64,000 bases of DNA from Buttiauxella sp. B2 (lineage in GTDB: Bacteria > Pseudomonadota > Gammaproteobacteria > Enterobacterales > Enterobacteriaceae), in NCBI RefSeq assembly GCF_006376615.1, contig NZ_VEXQ01000006.1, positions 1 through 64,000 on the forward strand, read 5' to 3'. Shown piece by piece: positions 1-8,454 of this stretch. The position numbers and the translations under genes were made by a program. Numbering within the stretch: position 1 is the first letter of the stretch; the number at the start of each line of letters is the position of its first letter. The notes beneath the pieces are model-generated. The model searched no databases. It saw only the letters and a program-made list of their open reading frames with translations, and was not told the DNA's origin.

Positions 1-1638
1 ACCGATGCTCAGGGCGTGGCGAAAATGACGCTGACCAGCACAACGGCAGGCACCAGCACGGTGACGGCCAGCATAAACGGCAGCAGCCAGAGCGTGGCGG
101 CGACCTTTGTGGCAGACGGCAGTACGGCGCAGATAGCCACCGGAAACCTGACGCTGACCACTGACGGCGCAGTCGCGAACGGCATGGACACGGATGAAGT
201 GCAGGTGAAAATCACCGATGCGAACGGTAATCCGCTGGCAAATCAGACGGTGAGCTTTGCCGCCAGCAACGGTGCCACTGTGGGTGCCACACAAACGACC
301 GATGCCGCCGGTATGGCAAAAATGACGCTGACTAGCACAACGGCGGGTACCAGTGATGTCACCGCCAGCATTAACGGCAGCAGCCAGAGCGTGACGGCGA
401 CCTTTGTGGCGGACAGCAGTACGGCGCTGATTACGGCTGGAAACATCGCGCTGACTATTGATGGTGCAGTCGCGAACGGTACGGCAACAGATGAAGTGCA
501 GGTGACGGTAACGGATGCGAAAGGTAATCCGCTGGCAAATCAGACGGTGAACTTCAGTGCCAGTAACGGCGCGGTGATTGGCGCGACACAAACGACCGAT
601 GCTCAGGGCGTGGCGAAAATGACGCTGACCAGCACAGTGGCAGGCACCAGCACGGTGACCGCCAGCATTAACGGCAGCAGCCAGGGCGTGACGGCAAACT
701 TTGTTGCGGATGTTTCTACCGCGACCATTGAGAACGGTGCGATGACAGTGGTGACCAACGATGCCATTACTGATGGTATCGCCACAAACAGTGTGAAAGT
801 GATGGTGACAGATGCCAATGGCAACCCGCTGGCAGGCCAGACGGTGAGTTTAACCGCAGATAACGGCACTGTTGTAGGGACTATTGATCCAACCGCAGCA
901 GATGGTTCAGTCACTGTATTGTTAACCAGCACTACCGCGGGCGGCGGAGCAAGCCAGATAACTGCGACCATCAATGGCCAAAGCCAGACGGCTCAGGTGG
1001 CATTTGTCGGGAATCCGGTGTTGCAGTCTGCAGGTTTTGATAACGGTCAAGTCTACTGGCCAGCCGGAGAAAATACCGGCAGCGTGACCCTGGTACTGAC
1101 AGACAGCAATAATGGCAAACCTATACCAGACGCCGATGTGAGCCTGGCTGCGGATAACGGAGCAACCTTTATCTCCAGTGGATCCAGCGCCGCTTCAGCG
1201 ACGACCGACATCGATGGTAAGGCAGTGATGACAGGTGTGTATCTCCCTAACACGGGACCAGCACAACTCAATACCTTTGCATTTAACCTGAACGCCACTT
1301 ACCAGCAGGCTTCGGTTGATACAACGATTCAGGCAAGTGGGCTAATGTTGCTGACGAGTGCTGATGGGGCTACTGCGGGTAGTGGTCACGATGGGATGTG
1401 GATAATGTTGCGTGATGCTCAGGGTCATTTTGTGCCAAATACGAAGATGTATGTCTCAGTAGACGGTGGTGCGACCTGGGCGTATGGCGACAATGGAACC
1501 TCGGACCGCTCGACCACAAACAAAAACGGTACGGTATCGGCGAATATTTATTCCAGCACCGCGGGGGCAATTCATGTTCAGGCATCGATGAATGCCGATA
1601 TGAGTAATGCGATTACGAGCACTGTAACCTTTAAGTAA
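1..1638 (+). CDS. Invasin/intimin-type adhesin, C-terminal part (5' truncated by window)
   Basis: The reading frame is open from the first base, so the gene begins outside the window. The visible 545 residues are bacterial Ig-like (Big_1, invasin-type) domains, recognisable from the repeated motifs DANGNPLANQTV, ASNGA.VGATQTTDA and GTS.VTASINGSSQ. The repeat period is exactly 297 bp (99 residues): equivalent GTS codons lie at 49, 346 and 643, with a more diverged GGA unit near 940. The C-terminal 180 residues are diverged Ig-like units ending in TVTFK. Such repeats form the rigid extracellular stalk of inverse autotransporters (intimin/invasin family); the signal peptide, LysM and beta-barrel expected at the N-terminus are not in view. 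A strong terminator follows. Family assignment is firm; the ligand cannot be inferred. Confidence 0.85.
   Translation, partial: TDAQGVAKMTLTSTTAGTSTVTASINGSSQSVAATFVADGSTAQIATGNLTLTTDGAVANGMDTDEVQVKITDANGNPLANQTVSFAASNGATVGATQTTDAAGMAKMTLTSTTAGTSDVTASINGSSQSVTATFVADSSTALITAGNIALTIDGAVANGTATDEVQVTVTDAKGNPLANQTVNFSASNGAVIGATQTTDAQGVAKMTLTSTVAGTSTVTASINGSSQGVTANFVADVSTATIENGAMTVVTNDAITDGIATNSVKVMVTDANGNPLAGQTVSLTADNGTVVGTIDPTAADGSVTVLLTSTTAGGGASQITATINGQSQTAQVAFVGNPVLQSAGFDNGQVYWPAGENTGSVTLVLTDSNNGKPIPDADVSLAADNGATFISSGSSAASATTDIDGKAVMTGVYLPNTGPAQLNTFAFNLNATYQQASVDTTIQASGLMLLTSADGATAGSGHDGMWIMLRDAQGHFVPNTKMYVSVDGGATWAYGDNGTSDRSTTNKNGTVSANIYSSTAGAIHVQASMNADMSNAITSTVTFK
49..940 (+). repeat. 297-bp tandem repeats encoding Ig-like domains
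   Basis: Three full 297-bp periods (49-345, 346-642, 643-939) encode consecutive 99-residue Big_1 domains. The first two are nearly identical at the nucleotide level over long stretches (for example the TASINGSSQS segment), and the third is more diverged. Near-identical tandem copies can recombine, so copy number is expected to vary between strains. Confidence 0.85.
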
Positions 1639-1669
1639 ATCTTTTACTGATTGACATTTTTCAATCTTA

Positions 1670-1702
1670 AAACGCCTGATAAATATCATCAGGCGTTTTT
1701 TC
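1670..1702 (+). terminator. Rho-independent terminator after the adhesin gene
   Basis: A perfect 11-bp stem (1670-1680 paired with 1688-1698) with a 7-nt loop is followed by a run of T residues, 31 nt after the adhesin stop codon. Confidence 0.9.
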
Positions 1703-1749
1703 TTTTGCAATATTACAGTATTTACAATGTAAGTTAGGTGTTGTGAATA

Positions 1750-1989
1750 ATGACCCGGAGATTCGAATTTCTTGGACTGGACCAGAATATGATCCATTTA
1801 TCATCAGGAGTAACCGTCTTCAGGTCGGCTGCATTTTCTGGCAGTCGGCAGGTTTTTCTGGGTAATACCGGGTAACTGTGTATTGAGGGAATACTCGTTC
1901 GGTTTTACTAAGACGATAATTATGGAGCATCTGCCACAGCAGCATCGGTGGCATCATTCACGTTCAGGGATGCCGGTTTCATTATTTAA
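1750..1989 (+). pseudogene. Degraded coding remnant, C-terminal end of an unidentified protein
   Basis: Frame 1 encodes protein-like sequence from an ATG at 1750 (MTRRFEFLGLDQNMIHLSSG, then VTVFRSAAFSGSRQVFLGNTG) to a stop at 1870. The sense continues in another frame (NCVLREYSFGFTKT, about 1874-1915) and returns to frame 1 (DDNYGASATAASVASFTFRD, then AGFII) up to a TAA at 1987-1989. Two compensating shifts joining protein-like segments suggest a decayed 3' gene end, perhaps a surface protein given the neighbouring adhesin. This is inference from reading frames only; the family is not recognised. Confidence 0.4.
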
Positions 1990-2888
1990 TTATCCTCGCT
2001 AAATGATTTTTGAATAAATGAAACCAGGTTTTGGAATTTAGGGTTTCTGGCGTGAGAGTGGTGGTAATGCAGATAACACTCATAGCTCATTCTTAATTCA
2101 GATGGTGGTGTAATACATTTAACAGGGAAAATAGACTCTATTTTATGCCCTATCATCTTTGGCATAAATGCCAGGATGTCATTATAGGCACACAGTGTAA
2201 TAATGCTTAAAGAACTATAGGATATAAGAGAGCACTTCTGTTCACGAAACATTTTCCCGAATGCCATCGACTGCTCGGCTTCATTCGTGAAAAAGTGCAT
2301 GCCCCGGCCCCATATAACATGCCGCGCTTCGTTCCATTCATCTATTGTTATCGTATCTCTAATTGTCGGGTGGTCCTTTCTGACCATAATCCCAATATCA
2401 CAGGAAAACAATTTCAGCTGATTTATTGAACGGTCGGAAGGTAGACGGGTACCGATATCAATATCCACTTCTTTATTCCGTAGGCTGATGAGTCTCTCTT
2501 CTTCTTTTGCCTCCTGCCGGACGAAATTTACTTTTGCGGGTAATTCAGGGCTGTTAAGTAAATCCATAGAAAGCAATAACTCAAGTAATGAGTAGGTCAT
2601 GATAGAGAGAGTTCGTTCGTCTAGCGAACTCTCTGAGTCATTCATATTGAATTCATTAATAATATTCTGGTAACGCTGGCTGAGTTCCTGCGCAACAGTA
2701 TCTGCTTCCATCCTACTACGGGTACGAATGAACAACGGCGATCCCGTCACTTTTCTTGCTTTATTAATCAGGTAGCTAATGGCTGCAGGTGTTACTTTGA
2801 GTATCTCTGCTGTCCGGGTGACACTACCACAGGTTATGAGAACATGAATGGCTCTGAGTACTTTGATATCCAGTTGGTTTATCGTCAT
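1986..2888 (-). CDS. LysR-type transcriptional regulator, paralogue 1
   Basis: A 300-residue protein with an N-terminal LysR-type winged helix-turn-helix (about residues 5-65; the recognition-helix segment reads TPAAISYLINKARK) and a diverged substrate-binding-like C-terminal domain. It is a paralogue of the products at 4878-5753 and 5799-6725: all share a DIDIG motif followed by LP (here residues 142-150), an HTH ending in ISY.(L/I), and a C-terminal P.LD/E..YxCxLHY-like segment. LysR proteins usually bind promoter DNA as tetramers and respond to a small ligand; no ligand can be inferred here. No divergent target gene is adjacent, which is unusual for the family. The start is an ATG at 2888. 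Confidence 0.8.
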   Translation of the reverse strand: MTINQLDIKVLRAIHVLITCGSVTRTAEILKVTPAAISYLINKARKVTGSPLFIRTRSRMEADTVAQELSQRYQNIINEFNMNDSESSLDERTLSIMTYSLLELLLSMDLLNSPELPAKVNFVRQEAKEEERLISLRNKEVDIDIGTRLPSDRSINQLKLFSCDIGIMVRKDHPTIRDTITIDEWNEARHVIWGRGMHFFTNEAEQSMAFGKMFREQKCSLISYSSLSIITLCAYNDILAFMPKMIGHKIESIFPVKCITPPSELRMSYECYLHYHHSHARNPKFQNLVSFIQKSFSEDN

Positions 2889-3423
2889 CTTTTGTCCTTT
2901 AGGTTGTTATCCCTTATACACTTAATTCCGTTGCCTTGTTTCGCTCTGGTCGTGATAAAAGCCTGTCATAATACTACTGAAATAACCACAGGATTCTAAG
3001 CTGATCATTATTGCGTACCTGCACAGTATAGCGGGTTTCTTAACAATGTGTTCAGCGTGGCTCTCCTTGTGAATCATGGCATTAAGGCTGGATTTGTTAA
3101 TTAATCTTTCGCGTTTTCTATATTGTTATATATCAGCCTGGGAATGACTATTGGTAACGGGCGGAGCAGGGGGAAACGTTGCTCGCAACCAGCCCGAATG
3201 ACACGGCCATTGCCGGACATACGATAGCAACGGTGTCATTCTAGTGATCAATAATGTGAGGGAGTTTGAACGGGTGCAGGGACTGAGGCTGGGGGGAGAA
3301 AAATAACACTCGGGAGCAGGTCGCGTTACGCTAAATCTGCTGGGTTACCTACCTATAAATCCACCAGTTTTTGAGGATTATATTGGCAATGTATAAATTA
3401 CTACGATAAGAAAAGTAATTTTG
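2889..3423. other. Gene-free stretch between regulators
   Basis: No convincing gene is seen. A short GC-richer block (about 3150-3400) is embedded in AT-rich flanks and has a 20-odd-codon open stretch ending at a stop near 3391 (RVTLNLLGYLPINPPVFED), which may be eroded coding sequence. It should also contain the promoter of the LysR gene at 1986-2888. Confidence 0.4.
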
Positions 3424-4020
3424 TTATATATTGAATGTTTCAAAAAGCCATATTTCTCTAATGAATTTCAATAAATTAACGTTGGTTGCTATACCAAGTT
3501 TTCGCATGACGTTGCGTTTATAAAGGCTGACTGTTTTTGTATTTACTTGAAAAGATTCTGCTATCTCATTTATTGGCATGCCTAACGCAATGCATGTCAT
3601 GTACTGACGTTCACGCATAGAAAACTTCATGCCATTACTATATTTACATGCGTGAGGACTGCCTTGATTAATGTTCTTGGATATTACTTTTTCTATTTTA
3701 TTTAACATGCCTTGCAAGCTTTCATCTTTGTCAAAAATACAGTGGTGATAATGAACGCACTCTTTGCAATGGAGTGGTTCATGATTAATATTCCTGGCGG
3801 CAATGTAAAATATTTTTTTGTGGCTATCCTTGGCTCTAAGTGAGATGTTTTTTTTAATGGCTAAAATAGAAAAATCTTGAATGATAACGTCTGCATCCTC
3901 TAATGAATCAATATACCTGTGATTTGTAGCATATCCAAATAGAGTGTCTAACCCAGTCTGGATCCCGAGAGTAAAAAACTCGTCATCATAGTCAATAGCG
4001 ATAGATATCGATTTCTTCAT
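3424..4020 (-). CDS. LuxR-family (EcpR/BglJ-like) transcriptional regulator
   Basis: A 198-residue protein whose C-terminal third (about residues 132-190) is a LuxR/GerE-type helix-turn-helix: MRERQYM...ALGMPINEIA...VNTKTVSLYKRNVMRKLGI. The N-terminal domain is not a recognisable phospho-receiver (no clear Asp pocket). It contains a cysteine cluster C85-x2-C88-x5-C94 with several histidines, which could bind metal or respond to redox. The size and layout resemble enterobacterial fimbrial/surface regulators such as EcpR (MatA) and BglJ. The neighbouring adhesin and LysR genes fit a surface-structure regulatory island, but the target is unknown. Codons are AT-rich compared with the core genes. 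Confidence 0.75.
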   Translation of the reverse strand: MKKSISIAIDYDDEFFTLGIQTGLDTLFGYATNHRYIDSLEDADVIIQDFSILAIKKNISLRAKDSHKKIFYIAARNINHEPLHCKECVHYHHCIFDKDESLQGMLNKIEKVISKNINQGSPHACKYSNGMKFSMRERQYMTCIALGMPINEIAESFQVNTKTVSLYKRNVMRKLGIATNVNLLKFIREIWLFETFNI

Positions 4021-4877
4021 AACATCCTCCAGAAAAAAGCTATGCAGTAATTATGATTTTTCGTTAAGTTTAAAAATCATAAGTAAAAGTTTAATGGTTG
4101 AGTTTAAATTTTCACATGTATCGTTTTTAATATATAAAACGAGGCGCATCTATAAAATAAAACACTTGCCTGCCTACTAATTTGTAGACTACTTTTAAGG
4201 AGAAATACAATCAAGTTGAATAATTAAAATATTCATTTTAATTTATTGAAATAATAGAGGTTTATTGGGAGTGAGCGGTGTTTTTACATGGTGGGTATAT
4301 CGTATAAAATATTTACTCATGGTTTTTGTGAGTTACCATTTCATTCTTTCTGGAGTGTTGTCGTTAGCACTATGAACTCAGCGATAGTCAACGAAATCAA
4401 TTTGTCGGTAGTATTGTTATGTTTAGGCATTCCTGTCATTTACCGGATTATGCTAATAACACATACCAATAGCTCAAGAGGACATATTTCATTCGCATTG
4501 AGCAAACACTTACTGGCCTGAACAAGGAGGCATTAAAAAATAGGGTGGCTTGTATAGAGTATATTTAAAAATTTATCTTGTTGCATTTAAATATAGTATA
4601 GAAATGCGCTCAAAGGCGCATAACATAAGATATTTACCAGATGATGGGTTGTTGTTTTAAGTGTTTTGTAAGATGTGTATAGAACGCCTGTAAAATAAGA
4701 GGTATGTAAATATAATCTATTGCATTTTATGTCGAAGGTAATACATTTAAGTTGAGTGTTTATTTTTAATGAATAAGGCGATAACAGAGTTAGTTAGAAT
4801 GTCACAAAAAGAACCCGCTCAGGTGTTAATGACTAAACTGACTTCTCTTATCTATAGCGCCAGATACATAAGGTGAG
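4021..4877. other. Long AT-rich gene-free stretch
   Basis: This 857-bp AT-rich region lies between the LuxR-type gene and the second LysR gene. The only open frame of note (4288-4521, plus strand, 77 codons) lacks a ribosome binding site and a recognisable product. The stretch probably holds the LuxR-type gene's promoter and may be an H-NS-silenced segment, judged only from base composition. Confidence 0.4.
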
Positions 4878-5753
4878 TTATAAATTCTGTAGACGTTTTG
4901 AAATATCTTTCATTCCAAGGCGTTGTATTTTCCCCTGTAGCGATGGGTGATAATGAATATAACAGTTAAACTCCATTTCTAATCCATTTGGTAGATCAAA
5001 AGATTTGAGTGGAAAAATTGACGCCAGGGGTTTTATAAATATTTCGGGCATGATCATGATATGATCACTGGCTGAGCAAAGTTGCACAAGCGTCAAAAGA
5101 TTGGCACTTTCACAAACTATATTTCTTTGTTTTAATAACATGTTTGCTGGCTCATACCCTTGAATATAATTATTCGTCGTACCAGAGTTTCTCTGCCAGA
5201 GAAGATGACTATTATTCTCCCAGTCACACTTCGTAAATTTATTTTTTATCGTCGAATGATCTTTTCTGGTCATTACACAAAATTTTGAATGAAGGAAGTG
5301 TGATCTATGGATTGATGCCCCTTCAGGAAGCATGCCCCCAATATCAATATCCACTTCACGCCTGCGTAACCGGGTTAAACGCCCATCTTCAGATAAATCC
5401 ATCGTTTGGAAGTATGTGATAATATTATTAACGCCTTCAGGAAGGCTACTAAAGTACCATGACAAAAGCAATTCCAATGGTGAATATGTTGTCACCACCA
5501 TTTTATCAAAACCACCACCTAGAGCACTAAGATTATGGTATCTTTCCTGAAGCACATAGGCATGTGGCTCGGGTATGAATCCTTTCCGAGTGAGGTTAAA
5601 GAGTTTATCTCCTGTCTTTAATCGAATTTTTTTGAGTATATAACTGATTGCAGAACTACTAATACCCAGACTTTCTGCTGCTAATGATGCCCTTTTTAGT
5701 TCAATAAGAGAGTTAACCACCTTCAGCTCTTTTACTGTTAAATCATCATTCAT
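4878..5753 (-). CDS. LysR-type transcriptional regulator, paralogue 2
   Basis: A 291-residue protein with a LysR-type HTH at the N-terminus (about residues 6-63, SSSAISYILKKIRL) and a C-terminal effector-like domain carrying the shared DIDIG motif at residues 135-139. It is most similar in layout to the regulators at 1986-2888 and 5799-6725. It starts 45 nt downstream of the stop codon of paralogue 3, so the two are probably cotranscribed. The sequence is AT-rich relative to the housekeeping genes, suggesting horizontal acquisition. The regulated genes and the ligand are unknown. Confidence 0.8.
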   Translation of the reverse strand: MNDDLTVKELKVVNSLIELKRASLAAESLGISSSAISYILKKIRLKTGDKLFNLTRKGFIPEPHAYVLQERYHNLSALGGGFDKMVVTTYSPLELLLSWYFSSLPEGVNNIITYFQTMDLSEDGRLTRLRRREVDIDIGGMLPEGASIHRSHFLHSKFCVMTRKDHSTIKNKFTKCDWENNSHLLWQRNSGTTNNYIQGYEPANMLLKQRNIVCESANLLTLVQLCSASDHIMIMPEIFIKPLASIFPLKSFDLPNGLEMEFNCYIHYHPSLQGKIQRLGMKDISKRLQNL

Positions 5754-5798
5754 TTTTTAACCTTATTTTTAATACTCGATATGCCAGTAATATGAAAT

Positions 5799-6725
5799 TT
5801 AGCTTTTATTTTCGTAATTATCTCTTGGATTTATTCGAGTCAATAAATTTGCCAATGTTTCAATTAATTCATGTTCTTCCCTTAGTTGCGAGTTGTAATT
5901 AAGAAAACAGTCATGAAGGATATCGAGTTCGGGTGGGGCGGGTACACATTTCACAGGGAAATGTTCTGTAAGCATTGGGATGAAATAGTCGGGTATCATC
6001 ATAATATGATCAGTCTGCGAGCAGCACGCTATCATATTGATTAAACTGCATGAAACGATATTGGTGCTACCTTTTGCAATATGGTTATTTATCTCTACAG
6101 AATCAAGAATGCTCTTGCTGTAAAAGTCACAAATTTCTGACCACCGAATATGCTTCCCTTGGTACCAGTCGTCCAGGGTAAATTTATTACCAAATTGCGA
6201 ATTGTTTTTCCCCATTAACACTGAAACACTTGAGGTGAATAGTCTGACGGATGTAATTTCTGGATCTGCTGGGAGCTTCGAGCCGATGTCTATATCGATA
6301 CTACGATTTTTTAATTTATTCAATCGATGCTCAACATTTGACACAAAGGGTTTAAATTGATATCGCCAAGGTGGGGTAATTTCTCCGGGTCTAAAAAGAG
6401 TGTTTGTCAGCATCATTTGCATTACGGAAGTGGTATGACAATTGATGTGCTCTCTTATCTTTTCGACAGGTGCATCTGCTTTCATCTCGTAATTGTGTAA
6501 ATATTCTTGATATCGTCGGCCTAGTTCAAGCGCTGTTGTATCTGGACGCATTCCAGACTTTGTTCTCGCAAAAAGATGCGATCCGCTAATTTTTCTCGCG
6601 ATATTGAGATTGTAGCTTATTGTACCAGTAGACAGGCCTAGTTTCTTGGCCGTTTTGGTAACTGTTCCACAAGATATCAATGTATATATGATTCTCAGTA
6701 CTTTCAATTCAATTTGAGTATGCAT
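5799..6725 (-). CDS. LysR-type transcriptional regulator, paralogue 3
   Basis: A 308-residue LysR-type protein: HTH at about residues 6-63 (STGTISYNLNIARK) and the paralogue-specific DIDIG motif at residues 144-148 in the C-terminal domain. It is first of a likely two-gene unit with paralogue 2 on the minus strand. Three related regulators in 5 kb with no enzymes between them is unusual; they may have arisen by duplication and may cross-regulate. The start is an ATG at 6725. The ligand is not inferable. Confidence 0.8.
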   Translation of the reverse strand: MHTQIELKVLRIIYTLISCGTVTKTAKKLGLSTGTISYNLNIARKISGSHLFARTKSGMRPDTTALELGRRYQEYLHNYEMKADAPVEKIREHINCHTTSVMQMMLTNTLFRPGEITPPWRYQFKPFVSNVEHRLNKLKNRSIDIDIGSKLPADPEITSVRLFTSSVSVLMGKNNSQFGNKFTLDDWYQGKHIRWSEICDFYSKSILDSVEINNHIAKGSTNIVSCSLINMIACCSQTDHIMMIPDYFIPMLTEHFPVKCVPAPPELDILHDCFLNYNSQLREEHELIETLANLLTRINPRDNYENKS

Positions 6726-7605
6726 GTGCAGGTGTCGCTTATGTTCTATTCATTTGAGAGGCAATCTCTACCCAAACCATATACTGAAAACAGAAGTACT
6801 CCAGAGAGGGTTACCCTGGTGGATATAATGGGGGTTTGTTGTGTCTTATTATTGATATCAGTATGCTGCGCTAATAACAACTCTGAGCATTAAAGTTTAA
6901 CGTCGCGCTATATAATAAATTCGAGTCAGAGCATACAGTTACGAATCAAATATAATTTTTTTAAAAACTAAAATTAAATTAATTAAAATTAACATTCTGG
7001 AAATTCAAAAAATGACAATTACGACTTCCCCTCTCATAAAATATATCAACATCTAAATGATTGAGAAATTATAAAAATAAAAAAAGAACTAAAGTCAAAC
7101 TTTCTCATCAATACGCACGCTGCAAAGACTGATACCATGCCTGGGGTTATTCCTCATGAACCGGCAAGTGTGCGTTATTGTGAGTCCTGTGTTTGTGCTT
7201 GCGCGATAATGTGTCCCACTGATTTTTTGTCAGTGTGGCTCAGAACTCACTGTTTAATGACGCTGAAAACTCATCGCCAGAGTTGCTGGCAGCCTTGCTC
7301 CGCGAGCTGACCGGAAGGACCTGAAGTTACCCCCACTGGGTACTCGTGGACGACAATTTACTTGATGGCATCAGGGGTACTTAAAGCGGTATGCAATGTT
7401 TGGCGACAACACCAGTCTGTCGTGTGATGTTGCTCTGGAGTTGTGGACGGTTGGTGGCGCAGGGTCAACTGTGTCACGGGAGTTGTCACGTGCATGGGCA
7501 CCAGCATGATGCGGCGCGTAAATCGGTTATTCCAGTTTCTGACGAAGGAGCATTCTGGGGTGTGATGGGGTGTTCTTGTTTTACTTTTTAACCGTAGGCC
7601 AAAAA
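6726..7605. other. Gene-free stretch with possible decayed coding DNA
   Basis: The first 400 bp are very AT-rich (6900-7100). From about 7130 the composition becomes that of core DNA. It contains short protein-like segments in different frames, for example a 30-codon block at 7232-7324 (SVAQNSLFNDAENSSPELLA and onward) and one ending near 7590 (SVIPVSDEGAFWGV). These may be remnants of one disrupted gene; the family is not recognised. No intact gene is supported. Confidence 0.4.
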
Positions 7606-7607
7606 CA

Positions 7608-7633
7608 GAAAAGGCCGCTTTCGCGACCTTTTC
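7608..7633 (-). terminator. Terminator of the peroxiredoxin gene
   Basis: An 11-bp stem with a 4-nt loop (7608-7618 with 7623-7633, one mismatch) is followed on the minus strand by a T-rich tail. It lies 19 nt past the peroxiredoxin stop codon. Confidence 0.85.
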
Positions 7634-7651
7634 TTCAAAACGTTTAAGCGA

Positions 7652-8254
7652 TTACAGCTTAGAAACGTTTTCGCTCAGGTATTTAGCAACGCCGTCTGGA
7701 GACGCGTTCATACCTTCTTTACCTTTTTCCCACTGAGCTGGGCACACTTCGCCGTGCTCTTCGTGGAATTGCAGCGCATCAACCATACGCAGCATTTCAT
7801 CAACGTTACGGCCCAGCGGCAGGTCGTTAACAACCTGGTGACGCACGATACCGGCTTTGTCGATCAGGAAAGAACCGCGCAGAGCAACGCCTGCATCTGG
7901 ATGTTCGATGCCATAAGCTTTCTGAATTTCACGCTTAATGTCAGCAACCATCGCGTATTTCACTTCACCGATGCCGCCTTTATCAACAGGGGTCTTACGC
8001 CATGCGTTGTGAACGAATTCGGAGTCAAAAGATACGCCGACAACTTCTACGCCACGTTTCTGGAATTCTTCGTAACGCTTGTCGAACGCAATCAGTTCAG
8101 ACGGGCACACGAAAGTGAAGTCCATTGGCCAGAAGAACACAACGGTGGTTTTACCATTGGTGTGTTCTTTGAAGTTGAAGTTATCAACGATTTCGCCACT
8201 GCCGAGTACGGCTGCAGCTGTAAAGTCAGGGGCTGGACGTGTAACCAGGACCAT
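7652..8254 (-). CDS. Typical 2-Cys peroxiredoxin (AhpC/TSA family)
   Basis: A 200-residue cytosolic thiol peroxidase that reduces H2O2 and organic peroxides. The peroxidatic cysteine is Cys50 in DFTFVCPSE, and the resolving cysteine is Cys171 in GEVCPAQW, giving the typical 2-Cys layout. It is not the AhpC of the ahpCF operon: no ahpF is adjacent, and the protein resembles the TsaA-like enzyme found beside acpH in Salmonella and Klebsiella but absent from E. coli K-12. It has its own promoter and terminator, and a dyad resembling an OxyR site lies just upstream of the -35 element. The electron donor (thioredoxin or other) is not shown by the sequence. Confidence 0.92.
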   Translation of the reverse strand: MVLVTRPAPDFTAAAVLGSGEIVDNFNFKEHTNGKTTVVFFWPMDFTFVCPSELIAFDKRYEEFQKRGVEVVGVSFDSEFVHNAWRKTPVDKGGIGEVKYAMVADIKREIQKAYGIEHPDAGVALRGSFLIDKAGIVRHQVVNDLPLGRNVDEMLRMVDALQFHEEHGEVCPAQWEKGKEGMNASPDGVAKYLSENVSKL

Positions 8255-8302
8255 ATGTACTCCTGTTAATTTTGTTAAAGTGAGTGTTAACGCAACGGGG
8301 GC

Positions 8303-8332
8303 AGTATAGGGGCGGAAATCCCTCTAACTCAA
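8303..8332 (-). promoter_or_regulatory. Sigma-70 promoter of the peroxiredoxin gene
   Basis: On the minus strand, TTGAGT (8332-8327) and TATACT (8308-8303) are separated by 18 bp and lie about 50 bp before the ATG at 8254. Confidence 0.6.
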
Positions 8333-8353
8333 GCATGCTGCGCCGATTAATCA

Positions 8354-8370
8354 GATAGGATTTACCTATC
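8354..8370. promoter_or_regulatory. Putative OxyR-type operator upstream of the peroxiredoxin promoter
   Basis: The dyad GATAGG-ATTTA-CCTATC contains ATAG-N7-CTAT, the core of one OxyR half-element. It sits 21 bp upstream of the -35 hexamer, where OxyR usually binds. A second adjacent half-element is not evident. Confidence 0.45.
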
Positions 8371-8406
8371 AAAAAATGAATATTCACACAGCAGCGATCA
8401 AAAATA

Positions 8407-8426
8407 GCCCTTTTTTATAAAAGGGC
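8407..8426 (-). terminator. Terminator after acpH
   Basis: The hairpin GCCCTTTT-loop-AAAAGGGC (8407-8426) is followed on the minus strand by a T-rich run. It separates acpH from the peroxiredoxin gene. Confidence 0.8.
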
Positions 8427-8454
8427 AAGAATTTAATCGTCAGCCTGAGATCAG

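Noticed and set aside
4288-4521. 77-codon open frame on the plus strand in the AT-rich gap
   Set aside because: No ribosome binding site, no recognisable motif, and such frames arise readily in this region; not supported as a gene.
7391-7591. 66-codon open frame before the peroxiredoxin
   Set aside because: Cys/His-rich composition and neighbouring fragments in other frames look like decayed or non-coding DNA.
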